64,000 bases of DNA, from contig CAWBBR010000017.1 in assembly GCA_963787045.1 (NCBI GenBank), positions 124,001-188,000 of the forward strand, in the 5' to 3' direction. Every line of letters begins with the position of its first letter. Position 1 is the first letter of the stretch. The notes beneath the pieces were generated by a model. That model was given only the letters and a program-made list of their open reading frames with translations, was not told where the DNA came from and did no database searches. Made by a program: the position numbers and the translations under genes. The DNA comes from DATJGR01 sp963787045. Its GTDB lineage: Bacteria > Pseudomonadota > Gammaproteobacteria > Pseudomonadales > Azotimanducaceae. Positions 40,130 through 49,141 of the stretch are shown piece by piece.

Positions 40130-40135
40130 TATACT
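40130..40135 (+). promoter_or_regulatory. Candidate -10 element for the 60-residue gene
   Basis: TATACT lies 29 bases before the ATG of the small gene at 40165, in the gap after the TonB receptor. No convincing -35 hexamer is visible upstream. Confidence 0.35.
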
Positions 40136-40164
40136 GTTGCATCATTCCATCGACGAGAACCTCA

Positions 40165-40347
40165 ATGGCGATCAAGCCGAAGACCCCGTCTTCCCCGGAA
40201 GCACGTAAGCAGATCGAAAAGGACGTCGCCGCGTTCCTGAAATCCGGAAAGAAAATTCAGCGAATCCCGTCCGGCGTCAGCGGCCAGGACGGCCTCGGCA
40301 ACCGCAAGCAGCTGGTTTTGGGCCCGAGCTCCAAAGCGAAGAAATAG
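40165..40347 (+). CDS. Small basic protein, SutA-like
   Basis: 60 residues: a Lys/Pro-rich start, a central segment EARKQIEKDVAAFLKSGKKIQRIPSGVSG, and a basic tail ending GPSSKAKK. The central part resembles the conserved core of SutA, a Pseudomonas transcriptional regulator that binds RNA polymerase, but the acidic N-terminal arm of SutA is absent. The predicted -10 element directly upstream supports independent expression. Function remains inference. Confidence 0.65.
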   Translation: MAIKPKTPSSPEARKQIEKDVAAFLKSGKKIQRIPSGVSGQDGLGNRKQLVLGPSSKAKK

Positions 40348-40365
40348 CCGCCGCACCGGCCTCGG

Positions 40366-41793
40366 ATGAGCGGGATCAAGGACTACGACCGATACGACGC
40401 GCTGGAACTGGCGCGCTTGATCCGATCGCGCGAACTCGCGGCGGTCGAGGTGCTCGATGAGGCCATTGCCCGAGCGGAGGCCGTCAATCCGCGGTTGAAC
40501 GCGATCGTCGCGAAGTCGTACGAAGAAGCGCGCGCGCGGGCCCGAAATCCACTGCCGGATACCGCACTCGCCGGCGTTCCGTTTCTTATCAAGGACATCA
40601 CGTCCCAGAAGGTATCTGCGATGTTCGTCCGGCAGTCGGCTGTTCGCCGATTACGTGCCGGACCACGATTCCGAACTGGTGTCCCGTTACCGCGCGGCAG
40701 GTCTGCTGCTGTTCGGTCGCACCAGCACGCCGGAGTTCGGGTTGAACGTCACCACCGAATCGGTGCTGCTCTGGCGTATGCCGCAACCCGTGGGGACCTC
40801 GCAGAAGACCACCGGCGGCTCGAGCGGCGGCGCCGGCGCGGCTGTTGCGGCCGGCGTGACTCCGGCGGCGCCCGACCGACAGCGGCGGTTCGATCCGCAT
40901 TCCGGCCTCGTGTTGCGGACTGGTCGGGCTCAAACCGACCCGCGCGCGAACGCCGATGGGACCCGACCGTCGGCGAAGGTTGGGGCGGCATGTCGATCGG
41001 GCACGTGGTCTCGCGCACGGTCCGCGACAGCGCAGCATTTCTTGACGCGACCCACGGCCCTGCGACCGGCGATCCATATCATGCGCCGGCGTTCAACGGT
41101 TCATTCCTCGCGCAGTGCGCAACCGCGCCGCGCCGCTTGCGGATCGCGTTCGACACCACTCCGCTCACCGGCGTTCCGACCCATCCGGACTGCGTCGAGG
41201 CGGTGCGACGGGCGGCTGCGTTGTGCGAATCGTTGGGACACAGCGTCGAGGAGGCGTCGCCGCAGTTCGACCGGCTGACGTTCCGGATGGCGACCGGCGT
41301 GGTCGTTTCGGCAAACGTCGCGAACTCGGTCGACGCGAGGCTCGCGGTGCTCGGGCGCAAACTGACGAGCGACGACGTCGAAGCAAACACGCGCGCCACG
41401 GTCGAGTACGGTCGCAGCATCGCGGCGCCTCGGTATGCGGCGGCGATGCAGACCATCCATCAGACCGGACGCGCGGTGGCGCGCTTCCATCAGACCTACG
41501 ACGTGATGCTGACGCCGACGCTCGTTGCGCCGCCGGTGCAGATCGGTTGGCTCGATACGATGAATCTCGACGTCAACACCTTCGGCGACCGGTTTTCGCG
41601 GTTCTGGGGTTTCACGAATCTGCAGAACGCGACGGGGCAGCCGGCCATCTCGTTACCGCTGCACTGGAACGCGGAAGGGTTGCCGGTCGGCGTGCAGTTT
41701 GCGGGCGCGTTCGGCGAGGACCTGCTGCTGTTGCAACTCGCAGCGCAACTGGAAAAGGCGCAACCCTGGTTCGACAAGCGGCCCCGTGCCTGA
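40366..41793 (+). CDS. Amidase-signature hydrolase (several frameshifts)
   Basis: About 475 residues of the amidase-signature family, resembling 6-aminohexanoate cyclic-dimer hydrolases. The catalytic Lys is in VPFLIKDIT, the glycine/serine-rich signature is TTGGSSGGAGAAVAAG, and the nucleophile region TDSGGSIRIPASCCGLVGLKPTRARTP can be read across frames, then GPTVGEGWGGMSIGHVVSRTVRDSA. About six single-base shifts lie between 40632 and 40980; the final 800 bases are clean and end with a typical C-terminus. Probably cytoplasmic. Confidence 0.82.
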   Translation: MSGIKDYDRYDALELARLIRSRELAAVEVLDEAIARAEAVNPRLNAIVAKSYEEARARARNPLPDTALAGVPFLIKDITSQKVSAMFVRQSAVRRLRAGPRFRTGVPLPRGRSAAVRSHQHAGVRVERHHRIGAALAYAATRGDLAEDHRRLERRRRRGCCGRRDSGGARPTAAVRSAFRPRVADWSGSNRPARERRWDPTVGEGWGGMSIGHVVSRTVRDSAAFLDATHGPATGDPYHAPAFNGSFLAQCATAPRRLRIAFDTTPLTGVPTHPDCVEAVRRAAALCESLGHSVEEASPQFDRLTFRMATGVVVSANVANSVDARLAVLGRKLTSDDVEANTRATVEYGRSIAAPRYAAAMQTIHQTGRAVARFHQTYDVMLTPTLVAPPVQIGWLDTMNLDVNTFGDRFSRFWGFTNLQNATGQPAISLPLHWNAEGLPVGVQFAGAFGEDLLLLQLAAQLEKAQPWFDKRPRA

Positions 41794-41817
41794 CGGCCGT
41801 GCTGTAGGGCGCGTCAG
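41790..41817. terminator. Inverted repeat between convergent stops
   Basis: CTGACG (41790-41795) and CGTCAG (41812-41817) pair, with additional GCC/GGC pairs inside, forming a GC-rich hairpin over the stops of the amidase and of the convergent membrane protein. There is no T-tract. Confidence 0.35.
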
Positions 41818-42821
41818 ACCAGTCGTTCGATCATCACGTCGATCAATCCCGCCGCCACCCACGTCAGCGGCGGAATCACCAGATAGAACACGAGCCGCGT
41901 CGCGACACCCGCGTTGAACGGCCATTCGCTGACCTGCGCGATTTCGCGACGGTAGATCAACAGCTCGTTCAGCGGTGCAAAGCGCATCGCCGGGTCGGCG
42001 ACCGGCGGCATCGAACGAAGCTGTTCGTTGACCCGCTTCAGTTCGTCCGACTTCGCCGCTGCCAGCGCGCGATGGATCGGCCAGATCGGCAGTGCGAACA
42101 GCAAGAACATCGGAGTAGCGGTGGCGAGCAGGCCGGGGATCATCGCGACTGCATTGCTGCCCGGCGCAACCCACAACACTGGAAAGGCCGCTTGCGCGCC
42201 GATCAGCGCCAGCGTCGACGCAACCGCCACTCGGGCGAACGCCGTCAGCCGGCTGGGATCGATCAGGTTGATCGTCGCGTGCGCCGACAGGCGATTGAAC
42301 AGTCGCGCGTTGTCGAGCAGCGCGGCGACCACGAACATCATCACGATCCACACGAGCTCGGCGCCGAGCACCAGCGCGGTAGCAGGCATGTTCGAAACCA
42401 GCCGCTGTAGCAGAATCGCCGGTGATCCGGCGAGCAGAATGTTGTGCGCAATGCCGGCGACGGCGCCGATTGCAAGCATCGACCATGTCCACAGAGGGGA
42501 TTTGTGCGCGATGCGGTCTCGCCAGCCGTCGATCTGATCGCGCTCGGAGTTCAGTTCCGGTTCGAGTTCGCGGAACGCAGCCAGCGTGTGCTCGGTAATC
42601 AGGTGATACACCGGGACGATGTACGCGATGATGATGCTGAAGAAGAGCGCCGCCGCCTGGCCCGCTTCGTCGGATTCGACGAATACGCGCGCCGAGCGGA
42701 AAGCACCGTACAACAACACGAACGACACGAGCGCGGTTAGCCAACGGCCGAACCTGATGTCGGGTACCAGAGCGAGAAGCCACACCTTCCAGCCGCGACG
42801 CGAGGCCACGCAGTAGTCCAT
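41814..42821 (-). CDS. Polytopic membrane protein of unknown function
   Basis: 335 residues with about six to seven hydrophobic segments. A basic N-terminus (ASRRGWKVWLLALVPDIRFGRW) leads into the first helices; a soluble loop with ELEPELNSERDQIDGWRDRIAHK follows, then helices including SPLWTWSMLAIGAVAGIAHN and ATALVLGAELVWIVMMFVVAALLDN. The C-terminal third has a helical linker and two more membrane spans. No family recognised and no catalytic motif evident. Intact frame; divergent from the monooxygenase. Confidence 0.65.
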   Translation of the reverse strand: MDYCVASRRGWKVWLLALVPDIRFGRWLTALVSFVLLYGAFRSARVFVESDEAGQAAALFFSIIIAYIVPVYHLITEHTLAAFRELEPELNSERDQIDGWRDRIAHKSPLWTWSMLAIGAVAGIAHNILLAGSPAILLQRLVSNMPATALVLGAELVWIVMMFVVAALLDNARLFNRLSAHATINLIDPSRLTAFARVAVASTLALIGAQAAFPVLWVAPGSNAVAMIPGLLATATPMFLLFALPIWPIHRALAAAKSDELKRVNEQLRSMPPVADPAMRFAPLNELLIYRREIAQVSEWPFNAGVATRLVFYLVIPPLTWVAAGLIDVMIERLV

Positions 42822-42881
42822 GAAGAATGGGTTCGCGCACTACACTGGGCCATCGGTTGCGCGGGGTCAAACGACAGACCG

Positions 42882-42921
42882 TTGAGTTGAGTCGCGGCTT
42901 GTATTATAACGCGCGTTACAC
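42882..42921 (+). promoter_or_regulatory. Promoter with palindromic operator (TetR target) before the monooxygenase
   Basis: TTGAGT (42882-42887) and TATAAC (42905-42910) are 17 bases apart, a good sigma70 promoter. The perfect palindrome TAACGCGCGTTA (42907-42918) overlaps the -10 and would block RNA polymerase when occupied. Almost the same palindrome lies before the TonB receptor at 44754-44773, bracketing the TetR gene, so TetR is the likely ligand. Confidence 0.75.
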
Positions 42922-42935
42922 AAAACGGAGGCCGC

Positions 42936-44117
42936 ATGAAGCTCGACGTCTTCTCCGAGATTCAAAAGCGCGATTGCGATGCCAACGGCGGCTTCGCCAG
43001 GTTGTTCGACGAATCGATCGAACAGGCGCGCGTGGCCGACGAGGCCGGGTTCGATTGTTGGTGGGAGGTGGAGCATCACTGTACGCCGGACTTCAGCTAC
43101 AGCTCGTGCCCGGAACTGATACTCGAAGCCATCGCGCTGAACACGAAGCGGCTGCGGATCGGGCACGCCGGCGTACTGGTGCCGTTCGAGATCAACCATC
43201 CGTTGCGGGCAGCCGAGCGCGCCGCGATGCTCGACCACATCAGCGGCGGCAGGCTGGAAGTGGGGCTCGCGAAGTCCGGCGGTAAAGAGTGGGAGACGTT
43301 CGGCATCTCCGAGAAGCAGGCCGCGGAAGACCTCGTCGAAGCGACGCAGATGCTGCCGCGCGCGTGGTGCGACAGCGCGTTTTCGTGGCAAAGCCCGCGT
43401 TGGAAAGTGGCTGAGAGAACGGTGCTGCCGAAACCGGTGCAGCAACCGCATCCACCGCTGTGGCATACGTGCTCGAGTCCGCCGTCGTTCGAGCGCGCCG
43501 GTCAGCTCGGCGTCGGCGTGCTCGGCACCACGCTGTTCGCGCCGGTCGATGCACTCGACGGAATGATCAAAGGCTATCGCAAGGCGATCGCGCAGCTCGG
43601 CAAGCCGGCGGGGCGGTTCATCAACGACAGCGTCGGCATATTCACGTTCGTGCACGTTGCGGACTCGATGCGTGCGGCGATCGCGAGCGGCGCACCGCGC
43701 TCGGCCTTGTGGTATGTCAGTTCGGCGCCGCGCGTCTTCAACGTGCCGCGCGACATCTTCTATACGAACATTCGCGGCAGCACCGACCCGCGCTCGCGGC
43801 CGGCGTCGAACGCGCCATTGGCAGCGGCGGAAAAACCCGATCCGAACTCGGTCGACGATCCGAATCCGGTCGTGGCGCTGTTGAAGCGCGAATTCGCCGG
43901 CGAAGAAATATCGAACGAAGAGATCTTCGAGGTGATCGGCAAACTCGATTCGGTGATCATCGGCGACGTCGCTACGTGCAGGAAGAAGATGGAACGTTTC
44001 CGCGATATCGGCGTAGACCGCCTGATGTGTCTCGTGCAGATGGGCGAAGTGCCTCACGCACAAGTGCTTTCGACCTTACGCTGCATCGGGCGGGACCTGA
44101 TCCCGTACTTCGCCTGA
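42936..44117 (+). CDS. Luciferase-like flavin monooxygenase
   Basis: 393 residues of the LLM-class, FMNH2-dependent, F420-independent type. The TIM-barrel start is LDVFSEIQKRD and EAGFDCWWEVEHHCTPDFSYSSCPE is the bacterial-luciferase-like segment with the conserved active-site His pair; RLRIGHAGVLVPFEINHPLRAAERAAMLD follows. Such enzymes oxygenate aldehydes, ketones, terpenoids or alkanes; the substrate is unknown. The ATG is 14 bases after the TetR-type palindrome and the gene is followed by the tetR gene 10 bases later, so the two form an operon. Confidence 0.87.
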   Translation: MKLDVFSEIQKRDCDANGGFARLFDESIEQARVADEAGFDCWWEVEHHCTPDFSYSSCPELILEAIALNTKRLRIGHAGVLVPFEINHPLRAAERAAMLDHISGGRLEVGLAKSGGKEWETFGISEKQAAEDLVEATQMLPRAWCDSAFSWQSPRWKVAERTVLPKPVQQPHPPLWHTCSSPPSFERAGQLGVGVLGTTLFAPVDALDGMIKGYRKAIAQLGKPAGRFINDSVGIFTFVHVADSMRAAIASGAPRSALWYVSSAPRVFNVPRDIFYTNIRGSTDPRSRPASNAPLAAAEKPDPNSVDDPNPVVALLKREFAGEEISNEEIFEVIGKLDSVIIGDVATCRKKMERFRDIGVDRLMCLVQMGEVPHAQVLSTLRCIGRDLIPYFA

Positions 44118-44127
44118 CGAGTCGGCC

Positions 44128-44727
44128 GTGCCGAAGGTAGTCGACCACGACGCGCGCCGCCGCGACTTCATCAAGGCTGCATACGAGACCATCACCGAAA
44201 ACGGTCTGGCGAATACCACCGTGCGCGCGGTTGCGCGCAAGGCCGGTTACACCACCGGCGCGCTGGTGCATTACTTCGGTGACAAGAACGAGCTGATCCG
44301 TCTCGCGCTCGACTACTCCGGGGAAGTGGTGCGCGACCGGATGGTGGCGGCGCATCAGCGGCAACGCGGCCGTAAAGCGTTGCGGGAGATCATTGTCGAA
44401 GCGCTGCCGCGCGACAAAGAACGCGCGGCCAACTGGCGCGTGTGGCTTGCGCTCTGGTACCACTCGGAAGACAACGCGGAGATGCGCAAGGAAGAGAAGC
44501 GCCGTTACCGCGAGTGGACCGGCAGACTCGGACGCGCGCTCAAAGAGTCGGTAAGCGACGGTGAAATCGCGAAGTCGACCGACGTACGTATGGAAGTGCA
44601 GGCGCTCGTTGCGTTCATCGACGGTCTCGGCGTTCAACATCTGATGTCGTCGCGCGGCATGTCTGCGAAACGTCTGACGACGCTGCTGGATCGCTACCTC
44701 GATAGGCTGTATGCGACGAAGCGGTGA
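44128..44727 (+). CDS. TetR family regulator
   Basis: 199 residues, GTG start. Helix-turn-helix: FIKAAYETITENGLANTTVRAVARKAGYTTGALVHYFGDKNELI (about 13-56). The C-terminal domain, with LWYHSEDNAEMRKEEKRRYREW, resembles BetI-type ligand-binding domains. Two near-identical palindromes flank its operon and overlap -10 boxes of two promoters, so it probably represses both the monooxygenase-tetR unit and the TonB-VOC unit, and is relieved by a substrate or derivative (inference). Confidence 0.88.
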   Translation: MPKVVDHDARRRDFIKAAYETITENGLANTTVRAVARKAGYTTGALVHYFGDKNELIRLALDYSGEVVRDRMVAAHQRQRGRKALREIIVEALPRDKERAANWRVWLALWYHSEDNAEMRKEEKRRYREWTGRLGRALKESVSDGEIAKSTDVRMEVQALVAFIDGLGVQHLMSSRGMSAKRLTTLLDRYLDRLYATKR

Positions 44728-44731
44728 GCGC

Positions 44732-44773
44732 TTGACGAGCCGAATGTCGAAGTAATATAACGCACGTTATATT
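44732..44773 (+). promoter_or_regulatory. Promoter with palindromic operator before the TonB receptor
   Basis: TTGACG (44732-44737) and TATAAC (44756-44761) are 18 bases apart. The 20-base palindrome at 44754-44773 has half sites AATATAACG and CGTTATATT around a CA centre. Its core ATAACGCACGTTA matches the site at 42907-42918 and again covers the -10. Confidence 0.78.
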
Positions 44774-44831
44774 TTGTTCGCGCGCTCAGGGGTTCGGGGT
44801 TTCTTGGGGTTGTCTTTCGGGGGATAGTTCG

Positions 44832-47025
44832 ATGTCGAATGCACGTAGCCGCTTGTACGGCGTTGCGCTCCTGTCTGTTGTCTGTACCGGATTGTCTTCG
44901 ACACCGTCGTTCGCCGCCGAAGGCGAGGCCATCGAAGAGATCATCGTCACCGCGGAAAAACGCGAGACGTCGGCGCAGGAAACGCCCATCGCGTTGACCG
45001 CATACGATGCCGCGCAGTTGCAACTACGCGGCATCAACGACATCACGGACCTGCAGTGGTCTGTCCCGAGCCTGGTGATCAGCCCGAACTCGCAGTCGCC
45101 GGTGACGTACGCATATATCCGCGGCATCGGATCGGACCAGTTGGTTGCCGGCTTCGATCCCAGGCGTGTCGTATCACCTCGACGGCGTTTACGTCGGGCA
45201 GCCGTCGTCGATGCCCGGCGACATGTGGGACATGCAACGCGTCGAAGTGCTGCGAGGACCGCAAGGCACGTTGTACGGCCGCAACACGACGGGCGGATCC
45301 ATCAACGTGATCACGGCCGATCCGACGCAGGACTTCGAAATGTTCGGCGACGTCACCGCTGGCGACTACGACGACGTGCGCGAACGCTTTGTCGTCAGCG
45401 GCGCGCTTGCGGACGACATCTCGGCACGGCTGGCCGTCGTCAACGAAAGCAACGACGGTTATCAGGACAACAAGATCGGCCACAACGGCGACGTCACCGA
45501 CTACACGTCGGTGCGGGCCAAGGTGCGCTTCGATCTCAGCGAGAACGCGAACCTCGTGTTGACGGCGCAGAACTTCCAGAACAGCGGCAATCAGAGCCAG
45601 CGGCGTCGTGAGCCGTTTGCTCCGGCGGTCTTTCCGCTGCCGCCGCCGGTGGGGCCGGTGACTGTCGATATCTTCACCGGCGCCGTGCCGAACCCGAAAA
45701 ACGTGCGCGAGGTCGCCAAGGACTATCGCGAGTATCTGAACCTCGACAACGACTTTCTAGGGGCGCGCCTCACCTGGGACTTCGACGCTGGGTTTCTCGG
45801 CCCGGTCACGCTCGTGTCGAACACCGGTTACATCACCAACGACTGGTTCCAGTCGGCGGACATCGACCAGTCCAGCAATCCCGTTCAGTTCCAGCGCTGG
45901 ACGATGAACACGAATCAGATCACGCAGGAAATCCGGCTGGTATCGGCGGGTAAAGGGCCCTGGGAGTGGATCGTCGGCGGTTTCTATTTCAACGAGAACC
46001 TGTCGAGCGATTACTTCTTCCAGGACAGCACGCCGCTCTTCGGCTTCGAGTTCTTCAACGGCGGCAAGCTGAAGACGACGTCGTCTGCGGTGTTCGGCCA
46101 GATCGGTTACGACATGCGCGAGAACGGTCTGCCGTTCAAGGTGGTCGTCGGCGGTCGATATACCAGCGACGAGAAAGAGATCAACGAGTACCAGAGGATT
46201 GCCGCATTCGGGGTGAACCTGGCGCGCACGGACCAGCAGCAATGGGACGAAGGCACCGGCAAGGTGGAGTTCGACTGGTTCATCAGCGACGACGTGTTCA
46301 GCTACCTGAACCTGTCGCACGGCTACAAAGGCGGCGGCTACTCCCTCGGCCAGTTCGACTCTTACGATCCGGAGAAAGTGGATTCGGCCGAGGTGGGGTT
46401 GAAGAGCCAGTTCTGGAGCAACCGCGCGCAGGTCAACGTCGCGGCGTTCTACAACGACTACAAAGACCTGCAGGTGAACTTCCTGCAGGCTATTTCATTC
46501 ACCACCGACAACGCCGCCGATGCGACGATCAAAGGGGTGGAACTCGAGACGTTGCTGCTGCCGTTCGACCAGTTCACGTTCGGCCTGAATCTGACGTGGC
46601 TGAACGCGCAGTTCGACAAATATCAGTTCACGCCGGCGATCAGCCTCGACGGCGACACGCTGAACCGCGCGCCGAAATACACCGTCTCGACGTTTGCGCA
46701 ATACGACTTTTCGCTCGGCGATCACGGCACGTTGACCGCACGCGCGCAGTACTACTGGCAGGACGACGTCTACTATCGCGTGCAGAACATCGACCGCCAT
46801 CGCGAAGGCGCGTTCTTCACGGCCGACGCGCGTCTGATCTGGACGAGCGCCGACGATCAGTGGACGGTGGATGCGTTCGTGCAGAATCTCACCGACGAGA
46901 ACAACCTGCGCAACATGACGGTGAACGACGGCCTCGCGAGCGGCACGCCCACCACGTTCGACTCCTATTACCCGCCGCGCACCTACGGCGTGCGCCTCGC
47001 GTGGAAGATGGTTGCGGAGAAATAG
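44832..47025 (+). CDS. TonB-dependent receptor of the TetR regulon (one frameshift)
   Basis: About 730 residues. Signal peptide ends at SFAAEGEA; the TonB box reads IEEIIVTAEKRE; the plug contains YIRGIGSDQLVAGFD and VEVLRGPQGTLYGRNTTGGSINVIT; the barrel ends YGVRLAWKMVAEK. The frame breaks once near 45160 between GFDP and GVSYHLDGVYVG, with one extra base. It is behind a promoter with the same operator as the monooxygenase, so it probably imports the inducer or substrate. A VOC gene follows after 11 bases. Confidence 0.88.
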
Positions 47026-47036
47026 AGGATTCACCG

Positions 47037-47552
47037 ATGGCCGACTGGCATATACGTTCGATCTTCCACTTCATCCTGCCGTGCACGAACGTCGAGCGAT
47101 CGACCGCGTTCTATGCGCACTTCGGCTTCGAAGTGATCAAGGACAACCGCAACGTGCAGTGGCCGGACTACGTCGGCAGCAACTTCAACATGATGAAGGG
47201 CGCGCAGGGTCGCGCGGTGCAACTCGTGTTGCCGCAGGACGACGCGCTGCAGACGCGCATCGACCTGATCGAATGGGTGAGGCCGCGGTGGCAGAACTCC
47301 GAAGACGCGAAACCGCCGGCTGAACGCATCCCGCGCGTCATGGCGCTGCTGACGCACAACATCCGCGGCGCCACCGAAGCGCTGATCGCGAAGGGTCTGG
47401 TGCCGACGCAGCCGCTGCGCGATCCGGATGCGGTGATCGGCGTTCAAGGCGTGGTGTGCTTTCCGGATCCCGACGGCCACATCGTCGAGTTGATCGAGTA
47501 CTTCCCCGGCCAGCTCGGCAGCAAGACGGACGGATTGCCGAAGAACCCCTGA
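47037..47552 (+). CDS. VOC/glyoxalase-superfamily protein
   Basis: 171 residues with the betaalphabeta-beta-beta-beta repeat of the vicinal oxygen chelate fold. FILPCTNVERSTAFYAHFGFEVIKDNR begins the first module and GVVCFPDPDGHIVELIEYFPGQ ends the second with a metal-binding Glu. One metal His may be His344-equivalent in DGHIVEL. Probably a dioxygenase or isomerase in the same pathway as the monooxygenase; the substrate is not identifiable. Confidence 0.82.
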   Translation: MADWHIRSIFHFILPCTNVERSTAFYAHFGFEVIKDNRNVQWPDYVGSNFNMMKGAQGRAVQLVLPQDDALQTRIDLIEWVRPRWQNSEDAKPPAERIPRVMALLTHNIRGATEALIAKGLVPTQPLRDPDAVIGVQGVVCFPDPDGHIVELIEYFPGQLGSKTDGLPKNP

Positions 47553-47563
47553 GCAGTGGCCTG

Positions 47564-48508
47564 TCAGGCGCTGCAGCGTCCGCCGCCCAGCACGCAGAAT
47601 TTCGCGCAGTGCGGGTGGTTCAGCTTGACCGGCGCGAGCGCGTCGGCGAGTCGCGGGCCGAGATCGAACTGAGCGTCGTACGGCAGCAACGTGCACGACA
47701 CGACGGTGGGTGCCGGCGCGCCTTTGTGTCGCACCACCATTCGCGACGACGCACACATCACGTCCTCGGGACGTTTGTGCAGGATGCCCCAGCACTCGGT
47801 GGTGATTTCAGGAACGCTCGCGGTCAGGTCCATCTCGGGGAACAGCACGAGTTCGACCGGGTCGGACGCGTTCAGCGAGACGCCTTCCGCGCGGAACAGC
47901 GCGGCGAACCCGTCGCGCATCGCCGTTTCCGTATCGCCCCAGCGCAGCCGGCCGGCGACGTTCAGCGCGAAACCGTTGTCGGATAGCCACTTCAGGCCGC
48001 GCAACGTCGGCAGCCACGTATGTCGACCGCGCTCTTCTTCGTGCAGCTCGCGGCGATGGTGGTCCACCGATACGCGCAACACCAACTGCCGCCCGAATCG
48101 CGCGCGCAGCGCCAGCAATTCGTCGGCGTGTCTCGCCATCGGGCTCATCGCATTCGTCAGCACGAGCGTGCGATAGCCGCGTTCGAGGCTCGCGGTCAGC
48201 AATTCGATGATCGCCGGATTCATGAATGGCTCGCCGCCGGTGAAGCCGATTTCCTGCGTCGGCAGTTCCAGCGCCTCGACCTCGTCGAGATAGGCAACCA
48301 CGTCATCGACCGCCAGATACGCAAGCCGGTCGTTGCGCGGATTCGACTCGATGTAGCAGTTCGCGCAGGTGAGGTTGCACAGCGTGCCGGTGTTGAACCA
48401 CAACGTCTGCAGTGCCCGCAGCGACACCGACGCGCGGGTCTTGCCGTCGGCGGTCACGTCCGGGTCGACGAACTTGCCGGCATTGGCGGGAAACGCGTGA
48501 GTCGACAT
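47564..48508 (-). CDS. Orphan radical SAM protein
   Basis: About 314 residues from the ATG at 48508 (a GTG six codons earlier is possible). TGTLCNLTCANCYIES is the CxxxCxxC [4Fe-4S] motif; EIGFTGGEPFMNP is the GGE SAM-binding motif. The C-terminal part has further cysteines (CWGI, CASS, CTLL, CAKFC and GGGRCS), suggesting an auxiliary cluster. No peptide precursor or partner enzyme sits beside it. It shares no operon with the MarR gene, which is divergent. The substrate is unknown. Confidence 0.82.
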   Translation of the reverse strand: MSTHAFPANAGKFVDPDVTADGKTRASVSLRALQTLWFNTGTLCNLTCANCYIESNPRNDRLAYLAVDDVVAYLDEVEALELPTQEIGFTGGEPFMNPAIIELLTASLERGYRTLVLTNAMSPMARHADELLALRARFGRQLVLRVSVDHHRRELHEEERGRHTWLPTLRGLKWLSDNGFALNVAGRLRWGDTETAMRDGFAALFRAEGVSLNASDPVELVLFPEMDLTASVPEITTECWGILHKRPEDVMCASSRMVVRHKGAPAPTVVSCTLLPYDAQFDLGPRLADALAPVKLNHPHCAKFCVLGGGRCSA

Positions 48509-48581
48509 GGCATCGGGCGGCGGCACAGGGGAACGCAGCGTATCGCAACTCTCGAACGCGGCGCGAGGTCACATCGTGACC

Positions 48582-48609
48582 TTGACTAATAGTAAGCCTT
48601 GCTTATCAT
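48582..48609 (+). promoter_or_regulatory. MarR-emrAB promoter with embedded palindrome
   Basis: TTGACT (48582-48587) and TATCAT (48604-48609), 16 bases apart. The palindrome TAAGCCTTGCTTA (48593-48605) fills the spacer and touches the -10. It sits 33 bases before the MarR start, so MarR autoregulation and control of the efflux pair are likely. Confidence 0.65.
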
Positions 48610-48637
48610 ATGCACGGTCTAATTCAGGTGACTCACA

Positions 48638-49135
48638 GTGGCCGACGGCAATCAGGCGAACGTCAATTTCGGATTCCTCGTCTCCGACGTGAGCCGTATG
48701 TTGCGCGAGAACTTCCGGACCACTACACCGGAACTGGGGCTGACCCTCGCGCAGGCGCGCGTGCTGCTGCACCTGTCTCGCAATGAAGGTATCAGCCAGG
48801 TCGCGCTGTCGGCCATTCTCGAGATCCAACCGATCACGCTGCTGCGGCAGATCGATCGGCTGGAGAAAGCCGGTCTGATCGAGCGTCGCGCGCATCCGAG
48901 CGATCGGCGCGCGCAACAGCTCTACCTCACGCCGCGGTCGCAACCGCTGCTGAAGAAAATCTTCGACAAAGGTGCCGAGCGTCAGGACCAGGTGATGGCC
49001 GGGCTCAGCGAGCCCGAACGCCAGCAGTTGATGGCGTCGCTCGTGCGCATCAAGGCGAACCTGTCGCAGATGTCCGCTGCTTCCGACCTGGATGCCGCGC
49101 CGCGCACCCGATCCAAACCCCGTCGCATCAGGTAA
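48638..49135 (+). CDS. MarR family regulator
   Basis: 165 residues, GTG start. Winged helix with LGLTLAQARVLLHLSRNEGISQVALSAILEIQPITLLRQIDRLEKAGLIERRAHPSDRRAQQLYLTPR, including the wing Asp-Arg-Arg of MarR proteins. It is followed by emrA after 6 bases, giving a MarR-EmrA-EmrB operon of the type induced by phenolics and hydrophobic drugs. Confidence 0.92.
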   Translation: MADGNQANVNFGFLVSDVSRMLRENFRTTTPELGLTLAQARVLLHLSRNEGISQVALSAILEIQPITLLRQIDRLEKAGLIERRAHPSDRRAQQLYLTPRSQPLLKKIFDKGAERQDQVMAGLSEPERQQLMASLVRIKANLSQMSAASDLDAAPRTRSKPRRIR

Positions 49136-49141
49136 TTCGCG

